Assembly (NCBI GenBank): GCA_964596245.1
Contig: CAZQSK010000001.1
Coordinates: forward strand, 1-64,000
DNA from: RHKK01 sp964596245
GTDB lineage: Bacteria; Patescibacteriota; Patescibacteriia; 2-12-FULL-60-25
DNA: 64,000 bases
Reading direction: 5' to 3'
Under the pieces are notes generated by a model. It saw only the letters and a list, made by a program, of their open reading frames with translations. It was not told where the DNA came from and did not search any database. Of the stretch, positions 52,860 to 61,218 are shown one piece after another. A program made the translations under genes and the position numbers. Positions within the stretch are counted from its first letter, which is position 1; every line of letters starts with the position of its first letter.

Positions 52860-53981
52860 ATGCGGATGTACGTCGCGGGAGGTTTTTTCATTAGCCTCAT
52901 CAGTATCGGCGGATATGGGCTCTACACCCAAACCCGTGTCCTCCAGGCTACTTTGCCGCCCGGTGTAAAGGTCGAAACGACATTACCGCCCATTTTTTCC
53001 ATCGAGCCCGTCGTAGAACCGCCGCCAAAACCGGAGGTCACACGCATCCCGCTTCCAGCAGAAGTCCGCGGACTGTATTGGACAGCGGAAACACCAAAAA
53101 CCAAACGAGGCGATGAGCTCCTCGAATACATGAAGCGATCAGGAATCAACAGCGTCGTGATTGATTTGAAGATGGATAATGGACAAGTGGTGCTCCCGCC
53201 TACATCCACCCTGCAACGTCTCGCATCCGAAGGGATCTATCGCATCGCGCGCTTACCGGTCATGCGCGACTCGGTCTTTGCCCGCGCACATCCGGAACTC
53301 GCCATCAAAAACAAATCCGGGAAATTATGGACAGATAAAACCGGCGCAGCCTGGCTCGATCCTTCGCGGACAGAAGTCTCGGATGCGGCGCTTGAACTCG
53401 CTCGTCGCGCCTACGCCATGGGTTTCGATGAAATCCAATTCGACTATGTGCGCTTTGCGTCTGACGGAGCGCTCTCCGCGATGGAAAAAACCGAGTCGGA
53501 AAAAACACAAACCAAAACCGAAATCATGCGTGGATTTTTTGAACGCGTCGGAGGCACGCTGAAAAAAGAAGGCATCCCGGTTTCTTTTGATCTGTTTGGC
53601 ATGACTTTTCTCACCACCGAAGACTTTGGCATCGGTCAACGACTGGAAGATGTGTATCCATTCGCGGATTTTATTTCACCGATGGTATACCCCTCCCACT
53701 ACTGGACCGGGTTTCAGGGATACGACAATCCGGCTCTGCATCCGTACGAGGTCGTGAAGTACTCGCTGGACAAGGGCGCCGAACTCCTCGAGATCGACCA
53801 CTTCGTTTCTTCAACCGAAAGTAGGCCTAAATTCCGTCCGTGGATACAGGACTTCGACCTAGGCGCCGAATACACCGCCGCCCGTATTGAGGCCCAAATC
53901 AAGGCTTCCAGGGACGCCGGAGCATCCGGCTGGCTGCTCTGGAATGCCCGCAACGTCTACGAGCCGGCGAATTACAAATAA
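52860..53981 (+). CDS. Putative glycoside-hydrolase-like TIM barrel (DUF4015/GHL13 type)
   Basis: About 373 residues from ATG 52860 (another ATG 6 codons earlier). N-terminal signal anchor (about 3-22), Pro-rich linker, then the barrel: VRGLYWTAETPK, INSVVIDLKMDNGQV, RIARLPVMRDS, WLDPSRTEVSDAALELARRAYAMGFDEIQFDYVRFASDG, FISPMVYPSHY. FDEIQFDYVRF carries the conserved acidic pair seen in this family. Acts outside the cell, probably on a surface or wall glycan; substrate untested. Confidence 0.85.
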   Translation: MRMYVAGGFFISLISIGGYGLYTQTRVLQATLPPGVKVETTLPPIFSIEPVVEPPPKPEVTRIPLPAEVRGLYWTAETPKTKRGDELLEYMKRSGINSVVIDLKMDNGQVVLPPTSTLQRLASEGIYRIARLPVMRDSVFARAHPELAIKNKSGKLWTDKTGAAWLDPSRTEVSDAALELARRAYAMGFDEIQFDYVRFASDGALSAMEKTESEKTQTKTEIMRGFFERVGGTLKKEGIPVSFDLFGMTFLTTEDFGIGQRLEDVYPFADFISPMVYPSHYWTGFQGYDNPALHPYEVVKYSLDKGAELLEIDHFVSSTESRPKFRPWIQDFDLGAEYTAARIEAQIKASRDAGASGWLLWNARNVYEPANYK

Positions 53982-54027
53982 AGCTCTTACCCTAGCTATT
54001 TTTCCGGTTCTAGTGTTTACTGCAGCC

Positions 54028-54609
54028 ATGTCCGAAGCCGTCTTTATCCGAAGCTACGCAGATCCGACGGCCGTCCCATCTGACGGTCCTCCGCAAATCG
54101 CCATGCTTGGCCGCTCAAATGCGGGCAAGTCAACTTTGATTAACTCCCTGGCACAGAACAAGACACTCGCAAAAACGAGTGCCACGCCGGGGCGCACGCA
54201 GTTAATTAACCTGTTCGGCTTTGGCAAAGAATTTGTTTTGGTCGATTTACCGGGCTACGGCTATGCCAAGGGTTCGCACGAAAAAACCGAAGCGTTCCAA
54301 AAATTGGTGCTTGGCTATCTTGAGGAAGCACAGCAGCTTGCCGGTGCCGTGTTGATTACCGATGCGCGCTTGAAGCTCACGGAATCTGATCAAGAAATGT
54401 TGCGCGCGTTACAGCAGGCCGAAATCCCTGTCATCCTGGTTGCGAATAAACTCGACAAGCTTTCGCGTTCCGAACAAGTAAACCTTTCACGCGAATTGAC
54501 GCGTCTCTATCCGGAAGTGGCGGTGGTGGGACACTCGTCCGTTTCCGGAGATGGTCGAGGGGTCTTGCTGGATGCCATTCGCAAGCTCGCGCACAGCCAC
54601 AAGGGTTGA
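54028..54609 (+). CDS. engB: Ribosome-biogenesis GTPase EngB (YsxC/YihA)
   Basis: 193 residues from ATG 54028; the frame is open upstream into the TIM-barrel gene. G1 is GRSNAGKSTLINSL, G2 TSATPGRTQ, G3 DLPGYGYAKG, G4 ANKLDKL, then SSVSGDGRG as G5. It assists 50S assembly. Its TGA stop lies inside a TTGACA that may be the -35 of the next gene. Confidence 0.95.
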   Translation: MSEAVFIRSYADPTAVPSDGPPQIAMLGRSNAGKSTLINSLAQNKTLAKTSATPGRTQLINLFGFGKEFVLVDLPGYGYAKGSHEKTEAFQKLVLGYLEEAQQLAGAVLITDARLKLTESDQEMLRALQQAEIPVILVANKLDKLSRSEQVNLSRELTRLYPEVAVVGHSSVSGDGRGVLLDAIRKLAHSHKG

Positions 54610-54611
54610 CA
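54606..54611 (+). promoter_or_regulatory. Possible -35 element of the RNA ligase cassette
   Basis: A consensus TTGACA overlaps the engB stop. The position 17 bases on reads AAGCTT, a poor -10, so only the -35 is convincing. The engB terminator would then lie in the leader. Confidence 0.25.
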
Positions 54612-54635
54612 AAACGATACAACAAGGCAAGCTTG

Positions 54636-54660
54636 AAGCCCCGAATATCCGGGGCTTTTT
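54636..54660 (+). terminator. engB terminator or RNA ligase leader attenuator
   Basis: AAGCCCCG (54636-54643) pairs with CGGGGCTT (54650-54657), followed by TTT. The next base begins the Shine-Dalgarno of the RNA ligase, so no promoter fits between them. Confidence 0.8.
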
Positions 54661-54666
54661 GGAGGG
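54661..54666 (+). promoter_or_regulatory. Shine-Dalgarno fixing the TTG start of the RNA ligase
   Basis: GGAGGG with a 6-base spacer to TTG at 54673, supporting that non-ATG start. Confidence 0.7.
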
Positions 54667-54672
54667 CGTCCT

Positions 54673-55785
54673 TTGAACAGAGACAAAGCGATCCATTCCG
54701 TTGGTCGCCTGACCAACTATCTGCGCAAACGCGGCATTCACAACGCCGACGACTACACGGACTGGGTCGAGGATGATGACCGCGACACGCTCGCCGATGC
54801 GCTCGGCTACCACCGCGTGGGTGGCATGCCAACGATCGGCGCACTCGTCCGGCCGTACCTCCATCCCACTCGTGCGCTCGTGCTATGGAACTACACGGAC
54901 ACGGCACATCGAACGCTGCACCTCTACGCCAATGGCTGGACGCGACCGATCCGCCAGTGTCGCGGCATCGTGTTCACGACCCATGGCGAGCTCGTCGCAC
55001 TGCCGTTTGAGAAGTTCTTCAACTACGGACAGCATCCGGAAACCAAGGATCTCCCGGACGAGCCGTTCGAAGTGACGGAGAAGCACGATGGCCACCTGGG
55101 CATCATCTTTCAACACGACGGCGAGCTACACCTCACCACCCGCGGAACATTCGAGAGTCGTACGGCGATCATCGGCCGCAAGATGCTCAAGGACATGAAC
55201 CGCAAGGCGTGGCGCAAGTTCCTGCCGCCGGGCCTCACGCTCATGGTGGAGATCATCCATCCCGAGACGGAGATCTACCGCAAATACCGCGGGCAGCGCT
55301 TCATCGCCATCGGTGCGTACGAGAACGCGAGCCGACGACCGCTTCCGCATGCGACGCTCAAGGATTTGGCGAAGAAGCTCGAAATCTCCTGTACGGAGAT
55401 CGCCCGCTTCCAGACCATCTCCGAGCTCGGCCATCACATGACCGAACCGGTTGAGAACCGTGAGGGATTCGTCCTGCACTTCCCCAAGTCGGACATCCGC
55501 GCCAAGTTCAAGTTCCAGTCCTACCTTGGCCTGATGTTCGCCGACAAGTTGAGCTTCCCCTATGTCCTGAACCGACTCATCGTCGGCGACTGGGAGGAGA
55601 AGAAGCGAATGCTCGACGAGGATGCGCTCGGTGATGCGAACCGCATCGAAGCCACGATTCGACGAGCCCGAAGCGCCGAGGATCTCTATGCCCTCGTTCC
55701 ATCCGAATCACGGACCAGTAGCTACAAGGAGGTCTGCCGCCGTTACATGCGACAGAACACCGAAGAGCCTCTGGATGTGACCTAG
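54673..55785 (+). CDS. T4 Rnl1-like RNA ligase
   Basis: 370 residues with a TTG start. The nucleotidyltransferase motifs are in order: RGIVF (97-101) and FEKFFNYG (112-119) as in T4 RnlA, the adenylated lysine in KHDG (137-140), the FIAIGAYE strand (210-217, motif III), EGFVLHF (264-270, motif IV) and RAKFKFQSYL (276-285, motif V). It would seal 5'-phosphate and 3'-hydroxyl RNA ends, as in tRNA repair. The N-terminal 90 residues are family-specific. Genes of this type are frequent in phages, so transfer is plausible. G/C-rich codons, a Shine-Dalgarno and an abutting terminator set it apart from engB. Confidence 0.85.
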   Translation: MNRDKAIHSVGRLTNYLRKRGIHNADDYTDWVEDDDRDTLADALGYHRVGGMPTIGALVRPYLHPTRALVLWNYTDTAHRTLHLYANGWTRPIRQCRGIVFTTHGELVALPFEKFFNYGQHPETKDLPDEPFEVTEKHDGHLGIIFQHDGELHLTTRGTFESRTAIIGRKMLKDMNRKAWRKFLPPGLTLMVEIIHPETEIYRKYRGQRFIAIGAYENASRRPLPHATLKDLAKKLEISCTEIARFQTISELGHHMTEPVENREGFVLHFPKSDIRAKFKFQSYLGLMFADKLSFPYVLNRLIVGDWEEKKRMLDEDALGDANRIEATIRRARSAEDLYALVPSESRTSSYKEVCRRYMRQNTEEPLDVT

Positions 55786-55806
55786 TCCCGCTTGGCGGGA
55801 TTTTTT
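55786..55806 (+). terminator. RNA ligase terminator
   Basis: TCCCGC (55786-55791) pairs with GCGGGA (55795-55800) around a 3-base loop, then six T. It begins directly after the TAG stop and overlaps the convergent gene's stop at 55805. Confidence 0.85.
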
Positions 55807-57487
55807 ATTTGATGAATGTCTTAAGAAAGGCCATCGTTTTCTCGCGTCCATTAAGCGCCTCATGCGTCCCCTGTTCGATCTTCGCAAGCATCGCGTGCAA
55901 GCCCTCGGGATACTTCAACACCTTGCACAAATCAATCGCCGCGTGACCGCGTGCGCACACGTCCAAAATCGTTTTTGAGTGGTCAACAATCACACGCGTC
56001 CAAAAATCCGTGCGTAGCGCTTCCATGTCGCCACCGATCTTGAGAAAAATGGAAGCGCTATTAAATTGACCGCGCGAATAGTCGGCCTGCCAATCATGCG
56101 CGTCGTCGTGCATTTGGCGCGCCGCGAGATAGCAACGATACATTTCAAAAACCGCGCGCGTCTCCGTGGAATCAAAGGCGAAACCATGTGAGAGCATAAT
56201 CGCAATCGGTCCGATCACATGCCCCAAAGAACGTTCGGCAAGAAATAACGGATCATCGATCCTAGGCGGTTGCGCCAAACGCATATGATCCAATTCCCAA
56301 AGATTGGCCGCATCGACCCGATCCAGCACGGAGCGCCACCAAGTCTGAAAACCCGGATGCGTCGCGTGGACCTGTTGCAACTCGGCTTGAAGCAGGCGCA
56401 AAAATACATTCGCCGGCGGAATGAGCTCCCCGCCCGCATCGCCATCCAGCACATCGTCATAGGCCGTGTATGCCGCCCATCCAAACACATTCACACGGCC
56501 CAAACGCTCGAGAAGATCAGGATCAACGAGCAAACCAAGCGCCTGCGCAAAACGCCACGGGGTCAATGTGATCTGCTTACCCGCATCAAATCCCTCGATA
56601 CGATCGAGCAGTTTTGCGCATGCGAGATGCAATGCCTTATCTTCAGGCAATGCCGCATGCGCGCCGCGCATAATGCGTTGATGCCACTCGAACGATTTTT
56701 CATCCGGAATCGATGCCGTTACTTCAATGGCATCAACCTGTCTCATCTCTTGAACGCGAAAAGCCGCTTCAAGCGCGACGCTGCCGGAATAGTATTTCGT
56801 TCCCTGAACCGCCGGATCAAGACAAAATGCACGGCCGTTCAATATCGGACGCGGAATCTCCGGACGAATACGAGAGAAAAAATATCTCGGCGAGCTTTCA
56901 TCCGGATAATAGGGTGAGCGGAACTGCTTTGTAGCAACCGCTTCATCCAAAAAACGATCGAGCGCGGCAAGCTTCACATCGAGTAACTGAAGCGCATATG
57001 CCACATTTGCATTAACGGCGACATCCACATCTTTCCAGCGAGGATCGGGATGGTTCCCAATCCTCCACGTTTGATACGGACCGCCCGGCGCCGATTCTGT
57101 TTCAATCAACACGCGTGTAAACGCACCGAGCAGTTCTCCGTCATGCTTGATGGATGGATCGCAAAGAACAAGGGCAATCAAGGCGCAGGCCGTATCGTCC
57201 AAATCATCCGGAAGCGGCATGTCTTTCGACTCTTGTGAGTCACGGGCCCAATAATTCACGGATCCATCACGAAATTGCGTTCGCAAAAAAGCGCAGGCTT
57301 TTTCACAGATATGCTCAGCGCCTTTTGCGCCGGCTATGGCAGCAACAATCTGTGAGGTGAGAAAGGTGGTCCGGTACCGAAACCGAGGTTCGCTTCCATC
57401 CGCATGCATGGATGAAGTAGCGACAAATGACCCATCGGGCTGCTGTTCCGACGTGATCAGGTCGAGCAGGGCCGAAATCGCGCTCAT
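55805..57487 (-). CDS. Two-domain terpenoid-cyclase-like / isoprenyl-synthase-like protein
   Basis: 560 residues. Residues 1-250 look like an alpha/alpha-toroid of the prenyltransferase/squalene-cyclase group: EQQPDGSF (14-21) is a QW-type repeat and DLDDTA (95-100) matches the DxDDTA acid motif of class II cyclases. Residues about 265-560 resemble the class I isoprenoid-synthase fold, with DDVLD (344-348) and, 117 residues on, DDAHD (461-465) in an ARQMHDDAHDWQAD context close to the second aspartate-rich motif of trans-isoprenyl diphosphate synthases. Both sets of acids are intact, so a bifunctional enzyme is possible, but the order and lengths are unusual and activity is unproven. Coupled (ATGA) to a histidine kinase gene. 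Confidence 0.65.
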   Translation of the reverse strand: MSAISALLDLITSEQQPDGSFVATSSMHADGSEPRFRYRTTFLTSQIVAAIAGAKGAEHICEKACAFLRTQFRDGSVNYWARDSQESKDMPLPDDLDDTACALIALVLCDPSIKHDGELLGAFTRVLIETESAPGGPYQTWRIGNHPDPRWKDVDVAVNANVAYALQLLDVKLAALDRFLDEAVATKQFRSPYYPDESSPRYFFSRIRPEIPRPILNGRAFCLDPAVQGTKYYSGSVALEAAFRVQEMRQVDAIEVTASIPDEKSFEWHQRIMRGAHAALPEDKALHLACAKLLDRIEGFDAGKQITLTPWRFAQALGLLVDPDLLERLGRVNVFGWAAYTAYDDVLDGDAGGELIPPANVFLRLLQAELQQVHATHPGFQTWWRSVLDRVDAANLWELDHMRLAQPPRIDDPLFLAERSLGHVIGPIAIMLSHGFAFDSTETRAVFEMYRCYLAARQMHDDAHDWQADYSRGQFNSASIFLKIGGDMEALRTDFWTRVIVDHSKTILDVCARGHAAIDLCKVLKYPEGLHAMLAKIEQGTHEALNGREKTMAFLKTFIK

Positions 57488-58884
57488 ACATCTTCTGTTG
57501 AACGGATCGGAAAACGGAATTCAAACCTGGAACCTGTCGCATCAGAACGCGCAAGAATAAGCGAACCACCAAAGTCCTTTTCGGCGATCGACTTTGCAGA
57601 AACCAATCCCATACCGGAACCGCCGCTTGCTGCTTTTGTGGTGAAAAAAATCTCAAAAATCTTCGATTGCATTTCAGGTTTTATGCCGCCCGCCTCATCC
57701 TCAACTGCAATAACCGCGTCATCACCGTCAACGGTACAAATAACACGTAACGGTCGGCTCTGAACCGAGGCATCAGCATAGGCATCGATGGCATTGGCCA
57801 TGAGATTGGCAACCACGCGATTAAATCCTTGTGGCGAACCCTGTGTCTGCACATTCTCAACGGCATTCAAATCAATCGTGACGTTTGCCGATCGAGCCTT
57901 AAAGGAAAGCAACTCGGCGACATGCTCGATCTCATCCGCTAACGAAAAGGTTACGTGTTCATTCGACGGCCGAAACTGCGTGCGCGCCGTTCGGAGCAAA
58001 GCGCCCATGCGATCCGCCCCCTGGATGACGCGCTCAAGCAACTGCGCCTGCGAGCCGGTTTCCAAAGCCCGCGCCTGTTGCAAATTGAGCGACATCGAAG
58101 TGAGCGGATTGGCGAGGTCATGCAAAACACCCGACGCCAAGCGCCCAAAATCGGCAAAACGCGCATGCTCTTCCAAGCGACGTTGCTGCTCTTCTCGTAG
58201 CTCGCGCGTGCGTTGTTCGACCTTCACCTCAAGCGAATCGCGCTCAATCTTGAGCGCCGCCTCGGAGGTGCGTGCCCGCCTCAATGATCGAGTTATTTCA
58301 CGCTTGGAAAGCCATGAGACGACAAAGATGACGCCCAAAGAGAGCGAAAACCCGATCGCATCTGGAATTTTAAAACCATCGCTGCGCCAATCTCTAATGA
58401 AAAAGGCATTTAACCCAGCTTCGTTTAGACCTGTGAGCGCAGTAAACAAAATCGCAACCAGCATTGTAAAGAAAAAGGACGTCCAAGGACCGATCAGGAT
58501 GCCCGACATGTATACCAATAAGGCATACAACATCCATGTCATCGGCAAATCTACTCCGCGACTCATGTTTGTGTAGAAATTCGCCACAAAGAGGAGACTG
58601 ATTAATAACGTCGCTGATAACGTCGGGTGTCCCGTTCGTGAAATCCCAATCAAGACCCCAACACCCACGAGCATTCCCAGAACCAAATCGAGTCTCGCTC
58701 CCTGATACTGGTCCCCGGATTGGATATGCCCAAAAACCACGATGGAAGCCAAGCACAGCATCAAAACAAATATAGACGATAAAAGCACGTTCAGAATGAA
58801 CTCGCGACGCGAATCGTCCTCCGAACGTGCTCGTGGCTGGATGAACCGCTCGTATAATAAACGCAGAATACTGGGGCTACGCAT
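57484..58884 (-). CDS. Membrane sensor histidine kinase
   Basis: 466 residues. Six helices (about 28-200) form a membrane sensor without a large outer loop, so the signal may be in or near the membrane. A coiled coil (about 205-245) leads to the H-box LASGVLHDLANPLTSMSLNL, then N-box NLMANAIDAYADA, G1 EDEAGGIKP and G2 GSGMGLVSAKSIAE. Autophosphorylates on the H-box His and should pass phosphate to the regulator at 59175. It overlaps the terpenoid-type gene by 4 bases. Confidence 0.92.
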   Translation of the reverse strand: MRSPSILRLLYERFIQPRARSEDDSRREFILNVLLSSIFVLMLCLASIVVFGHIQSGDQYQGARLDLVLGMLVGVGVLIGISRTGHPTLSATLLISLLFVANFYTNMSRGVDLPMTWMLYALLVYMSGILIGPWTSFFFTMLVAILFTALTGLNEAGLNAFFIRDWRSDGFKIPDAIGFSLSLGVIFVVSWLSKREITRSLRRARTSEAALKIERDSLEVKVEQRTRELREEQQRRLEEHARFADFGRLASGVLHDLANPLTSMSLNLQQARALETGSQAQLLERVIQGADRMGALLRTARTQFRPSNEHVTFSLADEIEHVAELLSFKARSANVTIDLNAVENVQTQGSPQGFNRVVANLMANAIDAYADASVQSRPLRVICTVDGDDAVIAVEDEAGGIKPEMQSKIFEIFFTTKAASGGSGMGLVSAKSIAEKDFGGSLILARSDATGSRFEFRFPIRSTEDV

Positions 58885-58938
58885 GACCGGCCGACCTTAA
58901 CATAAGGAAAAAGAAGCCACCATCTGCGCCTCGCGGAC

Positions 58939-59052
58939 TTAGGAAGCCCAATACGAGTACGTTGATTCCGCGCCATCAGCCGCCATCTTGGTGGCCGCCT
59001 GCTCCGTGCGCTTGGACTTGTCCTCAAGCACGGACTGCATCAACTTCTCCAT
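58939..59052 (-). CDS. Possible small protein between response regulator and kinase
   Basis: A 37-codon frame (ATG 59052, TAA 58939) beginning MEKLMQSVLEDKSKRTEQ, mostly helical and charged, in the 290-base spacer between the regulator and kinase genes. Codon use looks protein-like, but no ribosome site or family is seen. Otherwise this spacer holds only a short hairpin near 59118-59130. Confidence 0.3.
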   Translation of the reverse strand: MEKLMQSVLEDKSKRTEQAATKMAADGAESTYSYWAS

Positions 59053-59169
59053 ATGAAAGTCATTTATGAATGAAACGATGCCCTGGGCGTCGTCGACCTA
59101 CCGACGTCGGAACACCGAGCCGTCGAACGGCAGTTTCAGTATCACACCACGTGGTAAAGACAAAATAAA

Positions 59170-59183
59170 GAAACCTACGTTTC
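59170..59183 (-). terminator. Weak terminator at the response regulator stop
   Basis: GAAAC/GTTTC, 5 bp with a 4-base loop, followed on the minus strand by TTTATTTT. The stop codon lies inside. Read-through to the kinase is likely. Confidence 0.4.
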
Positions 59184-59846
59184 ACCCAACCGATAGCCAC
59201 GACCCGCGATGGTGTGGATCAGGCGCTTCTTACCTGATGCTTCGATTTTCTTACGCAATGACATGATATGCATTTCCAAACTATTGGTGGATGGATCGGT
59301 CCCCATATCCCAAACATGTTCAATGAGCGAATCACGCGTACACACCGCATCGCGATGCATCAATAGATATTCCAGCAATGCGTATTCCTTGCGGGTAAGA
59401 TAAATATTTTTCGTACCACGTTTCACAGTTTGCTTTGCGGTATCCATCACAAGATCAGCGACATTCAACAGACGCCCCGTCAAACCTTTTGGACGACGCA
59501 ATAACGCGCGGATGCGCGCAAGCAATTCTTCACTCGAAAACGGTTTTGTCAGATAGTCATCAGCCCCCATGTCGAGTGCTGCGACTTTGTCCTGGGTCCC
59601 CTGTCGTACGGTGAGCATCAAAATCGGCATGCTGCGACCGGAACGACGTAGCGCTTCACATACAGCCCCGCCCTCCATCTTCGGCAGGACATGATCGAGA
59701 ATCAAGAGATCGTATGGATTTTTTTGCGCAAGCGCCAAGCCAGCCTCCCCGTCAGTCGCGAGATCGACGGAGTACGTTTTAGCCTCCAACGTTTCGCGTA
59801 ACGCAGATGCTACGTCTTGATCATCCTCAACAATCAGCAATCGCAT
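59175..59846 (-). CDS. OmpR/PhoB-family response regulator
   Basis: About 223 residues from ATG 59846. The receiver domain starts MRLLIVEDDQDV (acid pocket ED), with the phosphorylated Asp in LLILDHVLP and the conserved Lys in DYLTKPFSSEEL. The C-terminal winged helix has YLTRKEYALLEYLLMHRD, IEHVWD and THTIAGRGYRLGE-like ending. Upstream of the kinase on the same strand; probable cognate pair that controls itself and perhaps the terpenoid-type gene (inference). Confidence 0.93.
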   Translation of the reverse strand: MRLLIVEDDQDVASALRETLEAKTYSVDLATDGEAGLALAQKNPYDLLILDHVLPKMEGGAVCEALRRSGRSMPILMLTVRQGTQDKVAALDMGADDYLTKPFSSEELLARIRALLRRPKGLTGRLLNVADLVMDTAKQTVKRGTKNIYLTRKEYALLEYLLMHRDAVCTRDSLIEHVWDMGTDPSTNSLEMHIMSLRKKIEASGKKRLIHTIAGRGYRLGET

Positions 59847-59929
59847 ATGCCTAAATTGCAGCAAAAGGGATCCCTTGTAAAGCGCCCTTTATCGCGATTT
59901 TATCTCGGGCGTAACTCAAATCAGACAAG

Positions 59930-59951
59930 AAAAAAAGACCCGGTTGGGTCT
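59930..59951 (-). terminator. Terminator overlapping the stop of the 409-residue gene
   Basis: AGACCC (59936-59941) pairs with GGGTCT (59946-59951) around GGTT; seven T follow on the minus strand. The TAG stop is inside the stem. Confidence 0.85.
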
Positions 59952-61179
59952 AGGCCAGATCGGCCGAGAGACGCTTGAGCCCACGCTTCACCGCCAGGAG
60001 CACCTTGCGTGGATCCTCGTCGGGATGCGACGCGATCTCGGCGATCGTACGCAGCTTCGACATGGACGTCTTGAAGGTGGTCTCCGGAAGCGTCGCCGCC
60101 TCGAACTGGAACGTGGCGATGGTGGACTGGCAGGCCTGCAGCACGCGCTCGCGCGCGTACCGGCGCTGGCTCACCTCGAGCTGGCTCCAGCGATGGAGAA
60201 TCATCGACAGTGGCGTGATGGCATCGGTCTCGAGAGACCGGACGACCTTCATCGTTGCGAGCGGACCTCGCGCCGCGATGATCTCGGCGCTCACGTCGAC
60301 CCGCTCTCTGGCATCGACGATCTTCTTGCCGAGCGTGGCGAGGGCGCCGTAGGCATCCAGCGCAAGTCCGTTGAGCGGACGCACCCGGATCTCCTTCAGC
60401 CCCCGCATGATCGGACGCAGATGATCGCGCAACACCTTGATCGACTGCGGCGTCGGGTTCGCGGCCGCGATGGCGATCACGTTGTTGCGACCGTCGAACG
60501 CCTGGGGACTGAGCATCCGCCAGGCGTCATCGAGCCGCTCGTGCACTCCCTGGACGAGCCCGAAGATCCGCAGCCGCTCGGGACCGAGCCAGCCGAGAAT
60601 CGCCTGGACATCAGCCCGGCGATGGTCGAGCTGGGCCGCACCGGCCGAAGCCGTGAACGCCGCAGGCATCGCCAGACGGGTGCCGTTGCCGTTGCGAAGC
60701 GTTCCCGCCTTGCGGTAGTGCCCCGCCGCCTTGAGCTTGTGCTCGTCACGCTTCGGATGATCGAGGCTCTCCGCGAGCGCGAGGAGACTCGAGTCCGTGA
60801 AGTCCTTGCCCTCGTCGCCGAGGAGGCTCCACGTCCGCAGCTGACCGACGAAGTCGAAGGTCAGCTGCTGCATCTCGCGCATCTGACGCGAGTCGTCCCG
60901 CTCACCGCGAACGGCGTGCGAACGCGAACGCAGCATCTGGTACATGCCCCCGGGGAAGATCTGGTAGATCTTCTGCTCCCCGTTGTACATGAACCCGCTC
61001 CCCGCCGGGTACGTCACCTCGACGGACTCGTCGTTGCGGATGTCGTGGAACACGACCTCCTCGGGCGTGACGAGGACGCGGTGACCGTAGACGATCAGCA
61101 TGTCCAGACGGCGCTTGTCGTGCTTCGTGGGCACGACGAAACGCGCGTCCTTCTCGAACACTTTCTGCATGGCGTACAT
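59950..61179 (-). CDS. Hypothetical protein, solitary cassette gene
   Basis: 409 residues, unrecognised. The N-terminal 110 residues are beta-rich (LDMLIVYGHRVLVTPEEVVFHDI); the rest is helical with many Arg and Ala, no membrane helix and no obvious catalytic motif. A strong AAGGAGGG lies 7 bases before the ATG, a good promoter lies upstream and a terminator overlaps the stop. Codons are strongly G/C-ended, unlike map and the response regulator around it. It sits where many bacteria have infA or rpmJ after map. Confidence 0.7.
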   Translation of the reverse strand: MYAMQKVFEKDARFVVPTKHDKRRLDMLIVYGHRVLVTPEEVVFHDIRNDESVEVTYPAGSGFMYNGEQKIYQIFPGGMYQMLRSRSHAVRGERDDSRQMREMQQLTFDFVGQLRTWSLLGDEGKDFTDSSLLALAESLDHPKRDEHKLKAAGHYRKAGTLRNGNGTRLAMPAAFTASAGAAQLDHRRADVQAILGWLGPERLRIFGLVQGVHERLDDAWRMLSPQAFDGRNNVIAIAAANPTPQSIKVLRDHLRPIMRGLKEIRVRPLNGLALDAYGALATLGKKIVDARERVDVSAEIIAARGPLATMKVVRSLETDAITPLSMILHRWSQLEVSQRRYARERVLQACQSTIATFQFEAATLPETTFKTSMSKLRTIAEIASHPDEDPRKVLLAVKRGLKRLSADLA

Positions 61180-61186
61180 GAAAGGA

Positions 61187-61194
61187 CCCTCCTT
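61187..61194 (-). promoter_or_regulatory. Strong Shine-Dalgarno of the 409-residue gene
   Basis: AAGGAGGG on the minus strand, 7 bases before the ATG at 61179. Confidence 0.75.
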
Positions 61195-61218
61195 CTTTCC
61201 GTTGAAATCCGTTGGGAG

